64,000 nucleotides of DNA, from positions 124,001 through 188,000 of the forward strand of contig JAEUWI010000004.1 of NCBI GenBank assembly GCA_016791475.1, read 5' to 3'. Positions 9,005 to 18,882 of the stretch are shown here, one piece after another. Within the stretch, counting starts at the first letter, position 1. Each line of letters begins with the position of its first letter. Position numbers and translations under genes: made by a program. The notes beneath the pieces are model-generated. The model made no database searches and had not been told where the DNA came from. It saw only the letters and a list, made by a program, of their open reading frames with translations. The stretch is from Candidatus Hydrogenedentota bacterium. GTDB lineage: Bacteria; Hydrogenedentota; Hydrogenedentia; Hydrogenedentales; JAEUWI01.

Positions 9005-10696
9005 TCACACCTTGAAATGGCCCACCAGACCCATGAGACGCTCTGCCAGCCCGGACAGTTCCGCAGCGCTGGCCTGAACCTGTTCGCCGCCCCCCCGGAT
9101 CTCACCGGCCGCCACATCCACGGACGAGATGTCCCGCGCAATCGTCATGGAAGCCATCGCCGTCTGTGCCACGCGCTCGTTGGCGTCTTCCACGCCGCCC
9201 GAGGCCTGCGCGATATTGGAGGCGACCCCACGGGTCACCGTGGCCTGCTCCTCGATGGCCGCGGCAATCGCCGTCACCAGGCGCCCCACCTCCTGTACGA
9301 CGCCCGCGATTGACGCGTTGTCCGCGATTGCCCTGCCGACACTGCGCTGTACGCCGTCAATCTTTTCACGGATGTCTTCCGTGGCCAGGGCCGTCTCGCG
9401 GGCAAGCGCTTTAATCTCATTGGCAACCACCCCGAATCCCTTACCCGCCGCCCCCGCTCGGGCCGCTTCGATCGTGGCGTTGAGCGCCAGCAGATTCGTC
9501 TGGGAAGAAATTTCCGTGATCGTCTCCGTCACTTTTCCGATTTCCCCCGCCGCCGCGCCCAGTTGTTCCATAAGCGAGGATATATCGGCCGCCTGGACCC
9601 CGGCCTTAGAACTGATTAATCGCGCTTTGTCGGAATTCGAGGCAATCTCCCCGATCGTCGCGCTCATCTCTTCCGTCGCGCCCGCCACGGACAAAAGATT
9701 GCTTGATGCCTGTTCCATGGTTACCACCAGGCTCGCCGCATTCGCGCTGGACTGCTGCGCCGCCGCCGCAACCCCCGTGGCCTTCTCGGAGAGTACTTTC
9801 GCCCCACGCGTCGTTTTTCCGGAAATCTCAGATAGCTCCGCGGAGGAGTTGGCAAGGGTCCTGACACCACCCGCCACGTCCCGAAGCAGCCCGCGCAGGT
9901 CCTCCGTCATCGTCTGAAGGGCCTCGGCAAGCTCTCCGACCTCGTCACGCCGGTGCCGGAACGACAGGGGCACTTCGCCGGAAAAGTCCCCTCGGGCAAG
10001 TGTGCGGGTAAACGCAACACAATCCCGAATGGGAACTACAAAGCCCCGGGGTACGACAAATGCCACCGGGATAACCAACACGGTAATCAAGCCGAGCAGA
10101 AACGCCAACCGCACGAGGAGGCTGTTTAATATCCCGTGGACACTGTCGAGGGATATATCAACCCCGATCACGCCATCGAAGGTCCCGTCCGCACCATACA
10201 CCGGCGCATACGCGCTCAAGAAAGTGCCCCACTCGTCCTCGTAGAAGTCCTCTTCCAGAACCGGGGAAGACAGACCGTCCACTGCTTCCATAAGCAGGGG
10301 CGTCGCGTCGTCGTACACGTCTCCGAGAGCGGAACGATCCGCTTCATTCTCCTCCGCATCCCCGACAAAGACCACCTGGCCTTCCGGGCCCTTCCGCGCC
10401 GTATAAACGAAGCGAATGTCCGTGCTGTTGTCGCGAATTTTGCGAAGTGAAGCAACCACGCGAGCGTAGGACTCGGTACCCTCGTCCTCCGGATTCCGCA
10501 ATTGGGCATGATCCGCGGCGGGCACGCTCAGCGCCCCCAAAGCGGCATAGTCTCGAACCCGAATCCTGATACCCTCGATCAATTCCGCCCGGGTATACTG
10601 GTACGACAGGAAAACCAGCAGCGCGGCGCCACCCAACCACAAAAGTACGAGCGCCCCCGTAATTCGCTTACCTATACTCAGGTTACTACCTTTCAT
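9005..10696 (-). CDS. Methyl-accepting chemotaxis protein
   Basis: 563 aa from ATG 10696 (MKGSNLSIGKR); longer in-frame starts add a charged tail that is unlikely in a membrane protein. TM1 is about residues 13-34, a periplasmic sensor of roughly 200 residues (double-sided VFVGDAEENE / YAPVYGADGTFDGVIGVDISLD, CACHE-like) follows, then TM2, a HAMP domain, and the signalling hairpin EISSQTNLLALNATIEAARAG near residue 380. It relays ligand signals to CheA/CheW. No C-terminal methylation-enzyme tether (NWETF-type) is seen; the protein ends GLVGHFKV. No che genes lie nearby. Confidence 0.93.
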   Translation of the reverse strand: MKGSNLSIGKRITGALVLLWLGGAALLVFLSYQYTRAELIEGIRIRVRDYAALGALSVPAADHAQLRNPEDEGTESYARVVASLRKIRDNSTDIRFVYTARKGPEGQVVFVGDAEENEADRSALGDVYDDATPLLMEAVDGLSSPVLEEDFYEDEWGTFLSAYAPVYGADGTFDGVIGVDISLDSVHGILNSLLVRLAFLLGLITVLVIPVAFVVPRGFVVPIRDCVAFTRTLARGDFSGEVPLSFRHRRDEVGELAEALQTMTEDLRGLLRDVAGGVRTLANSSAELSEISGKTTRGAKVLSEKATGVAAAAQQSSANAASLVVTMEQASSNLLSVAGATEEMSATIGEIASNSDKARLISSKAGVQAADISSLMEQLGAAAGEIGKVTETITEISSQTNLLALNATIEAARAGAAGKGFGVVANEIKALARETALATEDIREKIDGVQRSVGRAIADNASIAGVVQEVGRLVTAIAAAIEEQATVTRGVASNIAQASGGVEDANERVAQTAMASMTIARDISSVDVAAGEIRGGGEQVQASAAELSGLAERLMGLVGHFKV

Positions 10697-10935
10697 AATA
10701 CTTCTATCGGGCTCTCTCTCGATTGATTGATTGATCATCTTCATACCAGCGGGGAACTCCTCGGGACGCTTTGAGCGAGGAAAATCTAGTTCAGCGCTAC
10801 CACGCGCCACGGACGATTTCTTCGGACACCGCGACCACGTGCCTATTTCAGCGCTTTGGCCCAACAGGCCATCGTACACAACCCTAACACCTGGCTGCAA
10901 ATGAAATTCGATCAATTCGCGCGCCAGGGCTCGGA

Positions 10936-11427
10936 TCAGTCCCGAAAGCCCGTTCGCCGGAAGATCTGGCGTGGCGATGCTTGGCCCAGGACAGAAAAGG
11001 ATGACGCGTTCAGCACGCGCGTGGTTTCTTCCGTGGAACGCCCCTGCTCTTCCATACTGTAAGACGCAAGCTCGGCCAGATCGTTCATGGCGCCCGTCAC
11101 GCCTCGGTTGAACGACTTTGAATAGCTCACCGCATCGGACGCCACATCGATCAGCCGCTTGTAGTGAAATTCGAAGCCGTCTTCAAGCATCGCCGCGCGA
11201 AGATAGGCGAACATATTCGAACGAAACGCGGGTTCGCCTTTGATTCCCCGTGCAGGAAATACCACCGAGTACAGAGTAACCGTATTCATGGAGAGAATAT
11301 ACGTCGACCGCCCCGCCTCGAAAAGGTGAGAAGACCAATCGGTAAACGGGTTCGCGCAAAGGGGCAGGGACTCCATGGGGCGCAAGCCAATTCGTCTGGA
11401 AAGTTTGTCGGTAACGCGGAGAATCAT
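10936..11427 (-). CDS. DUF6933-like cytosolic protein
   Basis: 163 aa from ATG 11427 (MILRVTDKLSRR), preferred over 11532 because the family-like part starts here. The pattern of an initial MILRVT, DWSSHLFEAGRSTYILSMNTVTLYSVV and a helical tail resembles the small DUF6933/plasmid-related family whose members read '..WhanLfridrrkcvlftN..TLfs..'. Biochemical role unknown. No membrane segment or signal. Divergent from the DUF3592-like gene. Confidence 0.6.
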   Translation of the reverse strand: MILRVTDKLSRRIGLRPMESLPLCANPFTDWSSHLFEAGRSTYILSMNTVTLYSVVFPARGIKGEPAFRSNMFAYLRAAMLEDGFEFHYKRLIDVASDAVSYSKSFNRGVTGAMNDLAELASYSMEEQGRSTEETTRVLNASSFSVLGQASPRQIFRRTGFRD

Positions 11428-11643
11428 GACGCTTCTACTGAAGAATTCCGTTGCGTCCGATGCGGTCGCAATGGCCCCACTGTAACCGATCCTCCTCCTT
11501 CCTTTCGAGATGAGCGCCAGCCTTTCCGTCACCCCGATGACCGCCGGCTTGCGTCGGCGCCAAACCCTCCGCTATGGTCTATCCAGTCTTTGGGAGAGAC
11601 GGTCTCCCCCCACAAGCCGTTATATTTCAAGAGGCAAAACGCC

Positions 11644-12117
11644 ATGCAATCCATTTCCGTGAAGCGCACCATTCTGAACGACTACGCGGCCTTCCTCCTC
11701 GCAATCACCGGCCCCATCTTCCTAATCCTGTCCATCGCGGGCGGCGTTTTTGGATTCCTGCCCGAAGTAAAACGGCCGGGAAGCATTCCCGTGACACCGG
11801 AAACCGCCGTGGTGGGTGCGGTCGTATCGCTGGTACTGACCGTCATACTGCTCTTCATGCTCTTCCGCCGCATCGCTCGTATTCGTCGAATCATCCAGAC
11901 CGGCGAGCGCGTCGAGGGCGGAATAACGGACATCCGATTCATCAAGGACCGCGGACGGGTCACTTTCCGATACGTGCTCAACGGACAGGTGGTTGAAGGG
12001 GGCGCACCCGTCATGAAAAACGCCACCACACTCCAATTGATTCCAGGCACCGTGGTGGAGCTTGCCCTCGACCCGGAGGACCCCTCCAGGGCCATTGTGG
12101 TCGAGCTCTATGTCTGA
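11644..12117 (+). CDS. DUF3592-like membrane protein
   Basis: 157 aa from ATG 11644 with GAGG about 12 nt upstream. Two transmembrane helices (about 14-37 and 57-76) are followed by a soluble beta-rich domain with GERVEGGITDIRFIKDRGRVTFRYVLNGQVVEG, the DUF3592 pattern. No function is established. It converges with hppA, the stops lying 14 bp apart. Confidence 0.7.
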   Translation: MQSISVKRTILNDYAAFLLAITGPIFLILSIAGGVFGFLPEVKRPGSIPVTPETAVVGAVVSLVLTVILLFMLFRRIARIRRIIQTGERVEGGITDIRFIKDRGRVTFRYVLNGQVVEGGAPVMKNATTLQLIPGTVVELALDPEDPSRAIVVELYV

Positions 12118-12131
12118 CTGACACCCTCCGG

Positions 12132-14657
12132 CTAATCACCCGCTTCCGCATGTTGCGGAATCCGCATGGCGTAAAAAGATCGGTAAACGAACACCAGCGC
12201 CACAAGAAAGAACACGACAGCCACGCCCAACCGCACCGCCGTATCCAGTTCGATGGCCAGTTCAACCGCGAGCAACCCGAAGAGCGTGGTGAACTTGATC
12301 ATGGGATTCATGGCCACCGAGGCCGTGTCCTTGAAGGGATCGCCAACCGTATCCCCCACCACCGTCGCGTCGTGGAGCTCGGTACCTTTCGCCTTCAGTT
12401 CCGTCTCCACCAGCTTCTTCGCATTGTCCCACGCGCCACCGGCATTCGCCATGAAGATCGCTTGATACAGGCCAAAAACCGCGATGGAGATCAGGTAGCC
12501 GATGAAGAAATACGGATCCAGGCAGGCAAAGGCCAGCGTGGAGAAGAACACCACCACGAAGATGTTGAACATGCCCTTCTGCGCGTAGTGCGTGCAGATG
12601 GCCACCACCCGCTTCGAATCCTCCATGGAGGCCCGTCCCCCGCCCTCCTCCAGCTTGATGTGGTGCTTGATGAACTCCACCGCCCGGTAGGCCCCCGTAG
12701 CCACCGCCTGGGTCGTGGCCCCGGAAAACCAAAAGATGTTGGCGCCACCGGTGATCAGCCCAAGAAGGAAGACTGGATTGAGAATCGAGAGCCCCACGGT
12801 TACATTGGCTTCGCCGAATTGCCCGTTCAGCACCTGAATAATGGAGAAGATCAGCGTCGTGGCGCCCACCACGGCCGTGCCGATGAGCACGGGCTTTGCC
12901 GTCGCTTTGAAGGTATTCCCCGCGCCATCGTTCTCCTCTAGAAACTGCTTCGCCACATCAAAATTAGGTGCAAATCCAAAGTCCCGCTGAAGCTCCGCGT
13001 CTATACCGGGCACATCCTCGATCGCGGAAAGCTCATAGACCGACTGGGCGTTGTCTGTCACCGGTCCATAGGAGTCCACTGCGATGGTCACCGGGCCCAT
13101 GCCCAGAAAGCCAAAGGCCACCAGGCCGAAAGCAAAAATCGCCGGTGCCGACATGATGGCGCCCAGACCGCCCGCGCTTACACCGAATGCGATAGCCATG
13201 ATGAGAACGATGGTCATTCCCATCCAATAGGCGCTGAAATTGCCGCACACAAAGCCGCTGATGATATTCAGGCTCGCACCGCCCTCCCGCGATGCGGAGA
13301 GAATCTCGCGCACATGCCGGGAATTGGTGGAGGTGAATACTTTTACCAATTCGGGGATGACCGCACCCGCCACAGTGCCGCAGGTGATGATCGTGGCAAG
13401 TTTCCACCATAGCGTGCCATTGGCCAGGTCGCCAATCAGCACAACCGACAGCGCGTAGGTCATGGCCACGGAAACCAGGGAGGTCAGCCACACCAGCGAT
13501 GACAGCGGCAGTTCAAAATCGAAGGCGTCGGCGTGCCCGAAGCGCGCACGGGACCACAACCCGTTCAACCAGTAAGACGCCGCACTGGTCACCACCATGC
13601 CGATGCGCATGACGAAAATCCAGACGAGAAGCTGGACCTGCACTTCCGGCTCGGGAACGGCCAGCAGAATAAAAGTGATTAGCGCGACCCCCGTCACACC
13701 ATAGGTCTCGAAGCCGTCCGCCGTGGGCCCCACCGAGTCGCCTGCATTATCGCCGGTGCAATCCGCGATCACGCCCGGATTCCGGATATCGTCTTCCTTA
13801 ATCTTGAACACGATCTTCATCAGGTCCGCGCCGATGTCCGCGATCTTTGTGAAGATGCCCCCCGCGATCCGCAAAGCCGCCGCACCAAGCGACTCGCCGA
13901 TCGCAAAGCCGATGAAGCAGGGGCCCGCCCAGTCGCTGGGAATAAACAGCAGGATGACCAGCATGAGCGCCAGCTCCACGGAAATGAGGAGCATGCCGAT
14001 GCTCATACCCGCGCTCAAAGGAATCTCCATGCACGGGTAAGGTTTTCCCTTCAAACTCGCAAAGGCCGTGCGCGAGTTGGCAAAGGTGTTGATGCGAATG
14101 CCGAACCACGCCACGCAATAGGTGCCCAGAATGCCGATGACACTGAAGAAAACTATCACGATCACTTTGGTCGGCGCGTAGTGGAGCAGGAGGCCGAAGT
14201 ACACCACAATAATGACCGCGATGAATGCCCAAAGCACCGTCAGAAACTTGCCCTGGGTCACGAGATAGGTCTTGCAGGTTTCGTAGATCAACTCGGATAT
14301 TTCAAGCATGCACCCGTGGACGGGGAGGCGCCGGATGCGAACCGACTGCGCCAGCCCGAAGAGAGCCCCCGCGATGCAGATGAGCAGGCCAAAGAGGAGG
14401 AGGCTATGGCCGCTGATCCCCACGAAAGTCACGCTGGACAGATCGGGCATTTTCAGATCCGCTTCGCTGGCGCCCGCCACTTGCGCCAAGAGGAGAAGAA
14501 TCGTCAAGACGAGTGGCCCGAAATACTTGTTAAACGCTTGCGATGATAAGACGCTTGGGGCGTTGCAGTGCTTGACGGTTTCGGGGCCGGCCAACCGCCC
14601 CATCTGGTTCCATGCTTCGTTTCCCGATTCCGCGGATGCCTCGGCCAGCAATGCCAT
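12132..14657 (-). CDS. hppA: Membrane-bound, ion-pumping pyrophosphatase (divergent, lysine-type)
   Basis: 841 aa from ATG 14657, backed by AGAGAGGA 6 nt upstream. Couples PPi hydrolysis to H+ (or Na+) export across the inner membrane. About 16 transmembrane helices. Catalytic-loop motifs are present but altered: DIGADL..KEDDIRNPGVIADCTGDNAGDSVGPTAD replaces the usual [32 protein letters not shown], and GDTVGDPFKDTASVAMNPMIK replaces KDTSGPSLN. The K584 in GNTFKA is the position where alanine marks potassium-dependent and lysine potassium-independent enzymes. An extra N-terminal hydrophobic segment precedes the normal first helix. A sigma70-like promoter lies at 14802-14830. Confidence 0.9.
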   Translation of the reverse strand: MALLAEASAESGNEAWNQMGRLAGPETVKHCNAPSVLSSQAFNKYFGPLVLTILLLLAQVAGASEADLKMPDLSSVTFVGISGHSLLLFGLLICIAGALFGLAQSVRIRRLPVHGCMLEISELIYETCKTYLVTQGKFLTVLWAFIAVIIVVYFGLLLHYAPTKVIVIVFFSVIGILGTYCVAWFGIRINTFANSRTAFASLKGKPYPCMEIPLSAGMSIGMLLISVELALMLVILLFIPSDWAGPCFIGFAIGESLGAAALRIAGGIFTKIADIGADLMKIVFKIKEDDIRNPGVIADCTGDNAGDSVGPTADGFETYGVTGVALITFILLAVPEPEVQVQLLVWIFVMRIGMVVTSAASYWLNGLWSRARFGHADAFDFELPLSSLVWLTSLVSVAMTYALSVVLIGDLANGTLWWKLATIITCGTVAGAVIPELVKVFTSTNSRHVREILSASREGGASLNIISGFVCGNFSAYWMGMTIVLIMAIAFGVSAGGLGAIMSAPAIFAFGLVAFGFLGMGPVTIAVDSYGPVTDNAQSVYELSAIEDVPGIDAELQRDFGFAPNFDVAKQFLEENDGAGNTFKATAKPVLIGTAVVGATTLIFSIIQVLNGQFGEANVTVGLSILNPVFLLGLITGGANIFWFSGATTQAVATGAYRAVEFIKHHIKLEEGGGRASMEDSKRVVAICTHYAQKGMFNIFVVVFFSTLAFACLDPYFFIGYLISIAVFGLYQAIFMANAGGAWDNAKKLVETELKAKGTELHDATVVGDTVGDPFKDTASVAMNPMIKFTTLFGLLAVELAIELDTAVRLGVAVVFFLVALVFVYRSFYAMRIPQHAEAGD

Positions 14658-14801
14658 GCGATGTCCTCTCTGGAGTTCTCTTCCGGTCATGCAATGCACG
14701 GGCGACACGGGACAAGCCTCGCGACGCCATCCCCGCCATGCGCCCCATCAGGGGTCGGCGGGCACTTCGGACGTACACCAATCAAACATAGCCTGTATAC
14801 A

Positions 14802-14830
14802 CTTATATACCTTAGCTGGCTGAACGTCAA
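14802..14830 (-). promoter_or_regulatory. Sigma70-type promoter for hppA
   Basis: On the minus strand TTGACG (14830-14825), a 17-nt spacer and TATAAG (14807-14802). This predicts a leader of about 140 nt before ATG 14657. Confidence 0.6.
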
Positions 14831-14890
14831 GAGGAGAGTTCTGTTCTCCACCCTGCTCCGGGCGAAAACGGCCCGGCAATGCGCCTTTTG

Positions 14891-16141
14891 TCAGCGTTCT
14901 TCAATGCGATAAAGATTGCCCTCCGTGCGCAAAAAGATGGCCGGACCGCTCAGCGCCAGAGAGGCGTAGGTTTTTTCGGGCAGCACATTCTCCGCGATCT
15001 TCCGGAAGGTCTTGCCCGCCTGAACGACATGTGTCGTTCCCTCTTCGCTGGTCACATAAATGCGGCCCCCACCCATCACCAGTGAGGCGGAGTAGCGTCC
15101 GCCGATATCCTCGCGCCAGTGCAGCGTACCCGTGGCCACGTCCACACAGGACATTTCGCCCCGATCGCTCACAAAGTACAGCTCGTCGCCCAGGGGCAGC
15201 ATGGAGGGCGTGTGGGGCGCGCCCTCGTCCATACGCCACGCCAGATGCGATTCTGTGACGTCGCCCTCGCCCCCCACCCGGATCGCGAGCACGCTGCAGG
15301 GGTTGATGAAGCCCGTGGCCACAAACACCAGCCCGTGGGACAGCACCGGGCGGGGCACGACAGAGAAGCCCTCACCATAGTTCACCCGCCAGACCTCCGC
15401 GCCATCTTCCAGGTCGTAGGCGCCAACGAAGCCGCTGCCGGGCATGACCGCGCGCTTCCGGCCGCCCTCGTCAATCACCAGCGGCGTGCTGAAGGAGAAT
15501 TTCTTCGAAGCGTCCGTCGTGCGCTGGGTCTTCCAAAGCACCTTGCCCGTATTCTGGTCCAGCGCTACCACGAAAGGATTCTGGGTATCGTCGCAACTGT
15601 AGATCAGCTTGCCGCCGGAGAGCGCCGGAGACCCGCCATTCCCGTGGGGCGTGTCATAAGCCAGCTCCGTCTGCTTCCAGAGCACCTTGCCCTCCGTATC
15701 GAGGCAGGCCGTGCCCATGGGACCGAAGTGAACGTAGACCTTGCCCTCCGCCACGATAGGCGTGGGACTGGCAAAGCTATTCTTCGGCTGTTTCTGCACC
15801 GGGCCCGACCAGGGGAAGACTTCCACATCCCACACAATCTCCCCCGTTTCACCACCTACCCGAAGGGCCCGGAGCGAGGTGGGCTTTTCTTCCCCGTCGA
15901 GCAGCGCCGTCATGAGGTAGACCCCGCCCTGATACACGACCGGCGAGGACCACCCAATACCGGGAATCGCCCGCTTCCATGCGATATTCTTCTCCGCACT
16001 CCATTCCACCGGCGGCGTGGCGCCCTCGGCGATACCCTGGGCCGTCGGACCGCGGAACTCGGGCCAGTCCTGAAGCGGTGCGGCCACCGCGGACAAGGAA
16101 AAAACGCCCAAACTCAGCATTGTGGTGAAAAAAAATCTCAC
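14891..16141 (-). CDS. Secreted PQQ-like beta-propeller protein
   Basis: 416 aa from GTG 16141, chosen because AAAGGA sits 7 nt upstream and the signal peptide (VRFFFTTMLSLGVFSLSAVAAP) begins there. The mature part starts DWPEFRGPTAQG, typical of planctomycete-type PQQ-repeat proteins, and has repeated blades with GKVLWK, GEIVWD and GTLHWRED. These propellers resemble BamB or quinoprotein dehydrogenases but no PQQ-binding catalytic residues are evident, so a structural or binding role is likelier. Confidence 0.88.
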   Translation of the reverse strand: MRFFFTTMLSLGVFSLSAVAAPLQDWPEFRGPTAQGIAEGATPPVEWSAEKNIAWKRAIPGIGWSSPVVYQGGVYLMTALLDGEEKPTSLRALRVGGETGEIVWDVEVFPWSGPVQKQPKNSFASPTPIVAEGKVYVHFGPMGTACLDTEGKVLWKQTELAYDTPHGNGGSPALSGGKLIYSCDDTQNPFVVALDQNTGKVLWKTQRTTDASKKFSFSTPLVIDEGGRKRAVMPGSGFVGAYDLEDGAEVWRVNYGEGFSVVPRPVLSHGLVFVATGFINPCSVLAIRVGGEGDVTESHLAWRMDEGAPHTPSMLPLGDELYFVSDRGEMSCVDVATGTLHWREDIGGRYSASLVMGGGRIYVTSEEGTTHVVQAGKTFRKIAENVLPEKTYASLALSGPAIFLRTEGNLYRIEER

Positions 16142-16356
16142 GGGGAATTCCTTTCGGCTGCTCACAGGCACTCAATATCTCAGATTACGGCGCGCCATGC
16201 AACCAGGTCGCATGGGATTGGACACACGACCCGGCTCTGTGATCTATACTACCGCAAACTCGACTTGCGGTCGGCCGGGGGAACGGCAGGCGGCCATCGA
16301 GGTATACCGCACGACGGCGCACGGCGGAATGCCCGCGCCATGGAAGGATCTACCCC

Positions 16357-17853
16357 ATGATACAACTATTCACTCTCACCCTTGCCGCCCTTTTCCTGCT
16401 GCCGCCCCTGGCGGCCCTGGCCGGTCCCGCCGGGAACGCAGGCGACCCACTGGCGGGTCTCGCCCAGTTGAAGATCGGCCAGAGCATGCGCGCCTCCTCC
16501 ACCGACCCCAACCTCGAATCGGGCAACGGCGACGCGCGGCCCATCGAGCCCGGCGCGACTCTCGTCCTGGCCGATCTCACCGGCCCCGGTGTCATCACCC
16601 ACTTCTGGAATACCATCGCCGCCTCGGACCATGGCTATTCCCGCATGCTGGTCCTGCGCATGTACTGGGACGGCGAAGAGCACGCCTCGGTGGAGTGCCC
16701 CATCGGCGATTTCTTCGGCATCGGCCATGGCGTGGACCAGCCCTTCACCTCCACCCCCATCAGTGTCAGCTCCGAAGGGCGGGCGCGCAATTGTTATTGG
16801 CCCATGCCCTTCGGCAAGTCCGCAAAGATCACCGTGACCAACGAGGGCGCGGGCAAGGTTCACGCCTTCTACTACTATGTCGACTGGACCAAGCTGCCCA
16901 GCTTGCCTGCGGACACGGCTTATTTCCATGCCATGTATCGTCAGGAATTCCCCGCCACCATGGGCCAGAACTATCTCATCGCCGATATCGAAGGTAGAGG
17001 CCACTACGTCGGCACCATCCTCAGCGTGCGCCAGTTGACCCCGAGCTGGTTTGGCGAGGGCGATGACTTCTTCTACATCGACGGCGAAACCACCCCGCGC
17101 CTCACCGGAACCGGCACCGAGGACTACTTCTGCGATGCCTGGGGCTTCCGCCAGTTCAGCTATCCCTACTACGGCGTGCCCCTCTACAGCAGCATGGACG
17201 CCTTCGCCCTCACCACCGCCTACCGCTGGCACATCACCGACCCCGTCATCTTCGAGAAATCCCTCCGCATGGAGATCGAGCACAAGGGCGTCACCTTCAA
17301 CGAAGACGGAAGCATCAAGTCCGGATTCGAGGAGCGGCCCGACGATTTCTCCTCCGTCGCCCTCTGGTATCAGATCGAGCCCCACAAGGCCTACCCCGCC
17401 CTGCCCCCGGCCAAAGACCGCCTCTACCACGACTGGACCAAACTCGTCGAAGTGGATCAGGCCCTGGATCGCGTCACCGCCACCGAAGGGCCCATCACCC
17501 GCCAGGAAGGCGCCCAGTGGACCGGCGGTGGACAGGTATTCTGGCAGCCCGCCAAAGAAGGCCAGACCCTGAACGTACCCATCGAAATCGCCGAAGAAGG
17601 CGACCACGAACTCCTCCTCCTCATGACCCGCTCCTTCGACTACGGCAACTACGAAGTCCAGATCGATGGCAAGCCCCTCGGCGCCCCTCTGGACCTCTAC
17701 ACGTCCAACGTCACCACCAAAGAGTTCGCCTTCCGCACCGGAACCCTCAGCAAAGGCCCCCACACCCTCAGCTTCGTCAGCCGCGGCAAGAAGCCCGAAA
17801 GCACAGGCTACTACTTCGGCTTCGACGGCTACCTGCTGAATCGGCTGAAGTAA
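16357..17853 (+). CDS. DUF2961 protein (GH172-like glycoside hydrolase)
   Basis: 498 aa with a signal peptide (ALFLLPPLAALAGP). Residues 40-360 carry the DUF2961 fold: SSTDPN, GPGVITHFWNT, VECPIGDFFGIGHG, and GETTPRLTGTGTEDYFCDAWGF, whose acidic residues match the catalytic region of GH172 enzymes active on arabinans and fructofuranosides. The last 120 residues form a carbohydrate-binding-like beta sandwich. Exported and probably glycan-active; the exact bond is unknown. Confidence 0.9.
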   Translation: MIQLFTLTLAALFLLPPLAALAGPAGNAGDPLAGLAQLKIGQSMRASSTDPNLESGNGDARPIEPGATLVLADLTGPGVITHFWNTIAASDHGYSRMLVLRMYWDGEEHASVECPIGDFFGIGHGVDQPFTSTPISVSSEGRARNCYWPMPFGKSAKITVTNEGAGKVHAFYYYVDWTKLPSLPADTAYFHAMYRQEFPATMGQNYLIADIEGRGHYVGTILSVRQLTPSWFGEGDDFFYIDGETTPRLTGTGTEDYFCDAWGFRQFSYPYYGVPLYSSMDAFALTTAYRWHITDPVIFEKSLRMEIEHKGVTFNEDGSIKSGFEERPDDFSSVALWYQIEPHKAYPALPPAKDRLYHDWTKLVEVDQALDRVTATEGPITRQEGAQWTGGGQVFWQPAKEGQTLNVPIEIAEEGDHELLLLMTRSFDYGNYEVQIDGKPLGAPLDLYTSNVTTKEFAFRTGTLSKGPHTLSFVSRGKKPESTGYYFGFDGYLLNRLK

Positions 17854-18452
17854 GGAGCTGTTTAGAACGAAAATATAGTGAAGAGCACTCCGGCGGTGTC
17901 GGCGGCCAGCATTCAAGAAGAACCTGCAGCGATGAAGAAAATGTATGTTCAGCATCTGATTGGTGGTCCCTCTTCCCTATTACACGATGAAAACCTTCGC
18001 CTCCCCCGGAAAAACCTCCGGGCCGTCACCCTTTACTGCGGTTCGAGGAGGAAGAAACTTTGGAGCGCGTCGGGACTGACGCACCCATCGTGGCCCGACC
18101 GAATTGCGTTGTCCTGCGACCCAAGGCCCACTGCAACAAGGCGTCGTAACTTTTCTGGGTGTGGCTGTCCCGTCGTGCGGGGAGTGGCCCCAACGTTACC
18201 ACAGCCAAACCGACAGGCAACATGGCGTTTGGTCGATGGGGCAATTGGGACCGAGGCTCCCTCCGAGAGCGACAGGACAGCCACACCCGTCGATATCGCG
18301 GGCTCGCACTCGGGGAAATCGATGGAACATGAATAACGAAGATATTCATCATGTTCGCGGGTGCGTCAGTCCCTATGACATCCCGTGTTTTCTTAATAGT
18401 CCCGCAGCGAAGCCGCCCCGCAATCGCCGGGTGGGAACCCGCGCGGGCGCCT
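17854..18452. other. Gap with nested inverted-repeat island
   Basis: About 600 bp without a convincing gene. Open frames on both strands are unlike known proteins and lack ribosome sites. The central 300 bp hold the nested inverted repeats described in the next entry. Confidence 0.55.
18072..18373. repeat. Nested inverted repeats
   Basis: Outer pair: GGGACTGACGCACCC (18072-18086) and its exact complement GGGTGCGTCAGTCCC (18359-18373). Inner pair: GGGTGTGGCTGTCC (18157-18170) and its exact complement (18275-18288). The two motifs are related (GGGTG[CT]G[GT]C[AT]GTCC), so one motif occurs four times, twice per strand. No transposase is linked. Confidence 0.65.
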
Positions 18453-18461
18453 TGCTATACT
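18453..18461 (+). promoter_or_regulatory. Extended -10 promoter candidate for yjdM
   Basis: TGCTATACT, an extended -10 element about 44 nt upstream of ATG 18505; no clear -35 box. The same motif lies before mnmG. Confidence 0.4.
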
Positions 18462-18504
18462 GACCGCTCCTTCCATCAACCACCCCTTTACCCGACTGGA
18501 CCCC

Positions 18505-18849
18505 ATGCCCATGCTGCCCCCCTGCCCGAAATGCGCTTCCGAATACACCTATGAAGACGGCAGTCTATACATCTGCCCCGAGTGTGCCCATGAGTGGCCC
18601 CTGGCGGCCGCGGATGATTCCGCTGAACCCGGCGCAAAGATCTATCGGGATTCGGCGGGCAATGTGCTGCAGGATGGCGACACGGTGACGGTGATTAAGG
18701 ATCTCAAGCTCAAGGGCTCGGGCGGGACGATTAAGATCGGCACCAAGGTGAAAAACATTCGCCTGGTGGATGGCGACCACGACATCGACTGCAAGATCGA
18801 CGGCTTCGGCGCCATGAGCCTGAAATCGGAATTCGTCCGGAAAAGCTGA
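18505..18849 (+). CDS. yjdM: Zinc ribbon protein YjdM (PhnA family)
   Basis: 114 aa. An N-terminal zinc ribbon ([25 protein letters not shown]) precedes the PhnA beta domain ([64 protein letters not shown]). Length and order are as in Escherichia coli YjdM, a small protein once tied to phosphonate use but of uncertain role. ATG at 18511 is an alternative start. Convergent with the symporter gene. Confidence 0.93.
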   Translation: MPMLPPCPKCASEYTYEDGSLYICPECAHEWPLAAADDSAEPGAKIYRDSAGNVLQDGDTVTVIKDLKLKGSGGTIKIGTKVKNIRLVDGDHDIDCKIDGFGAMSLKSEFVRKS

Positions 18850-18882
18850 GTCCTCGGATTTTCACGCAATACTGCGGTCGGA

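Noticed and set aside
18026-18352. 108-aa minus-strand frame
   Set aside because: Spans the nested inverted repeats and gives no protein similarity.
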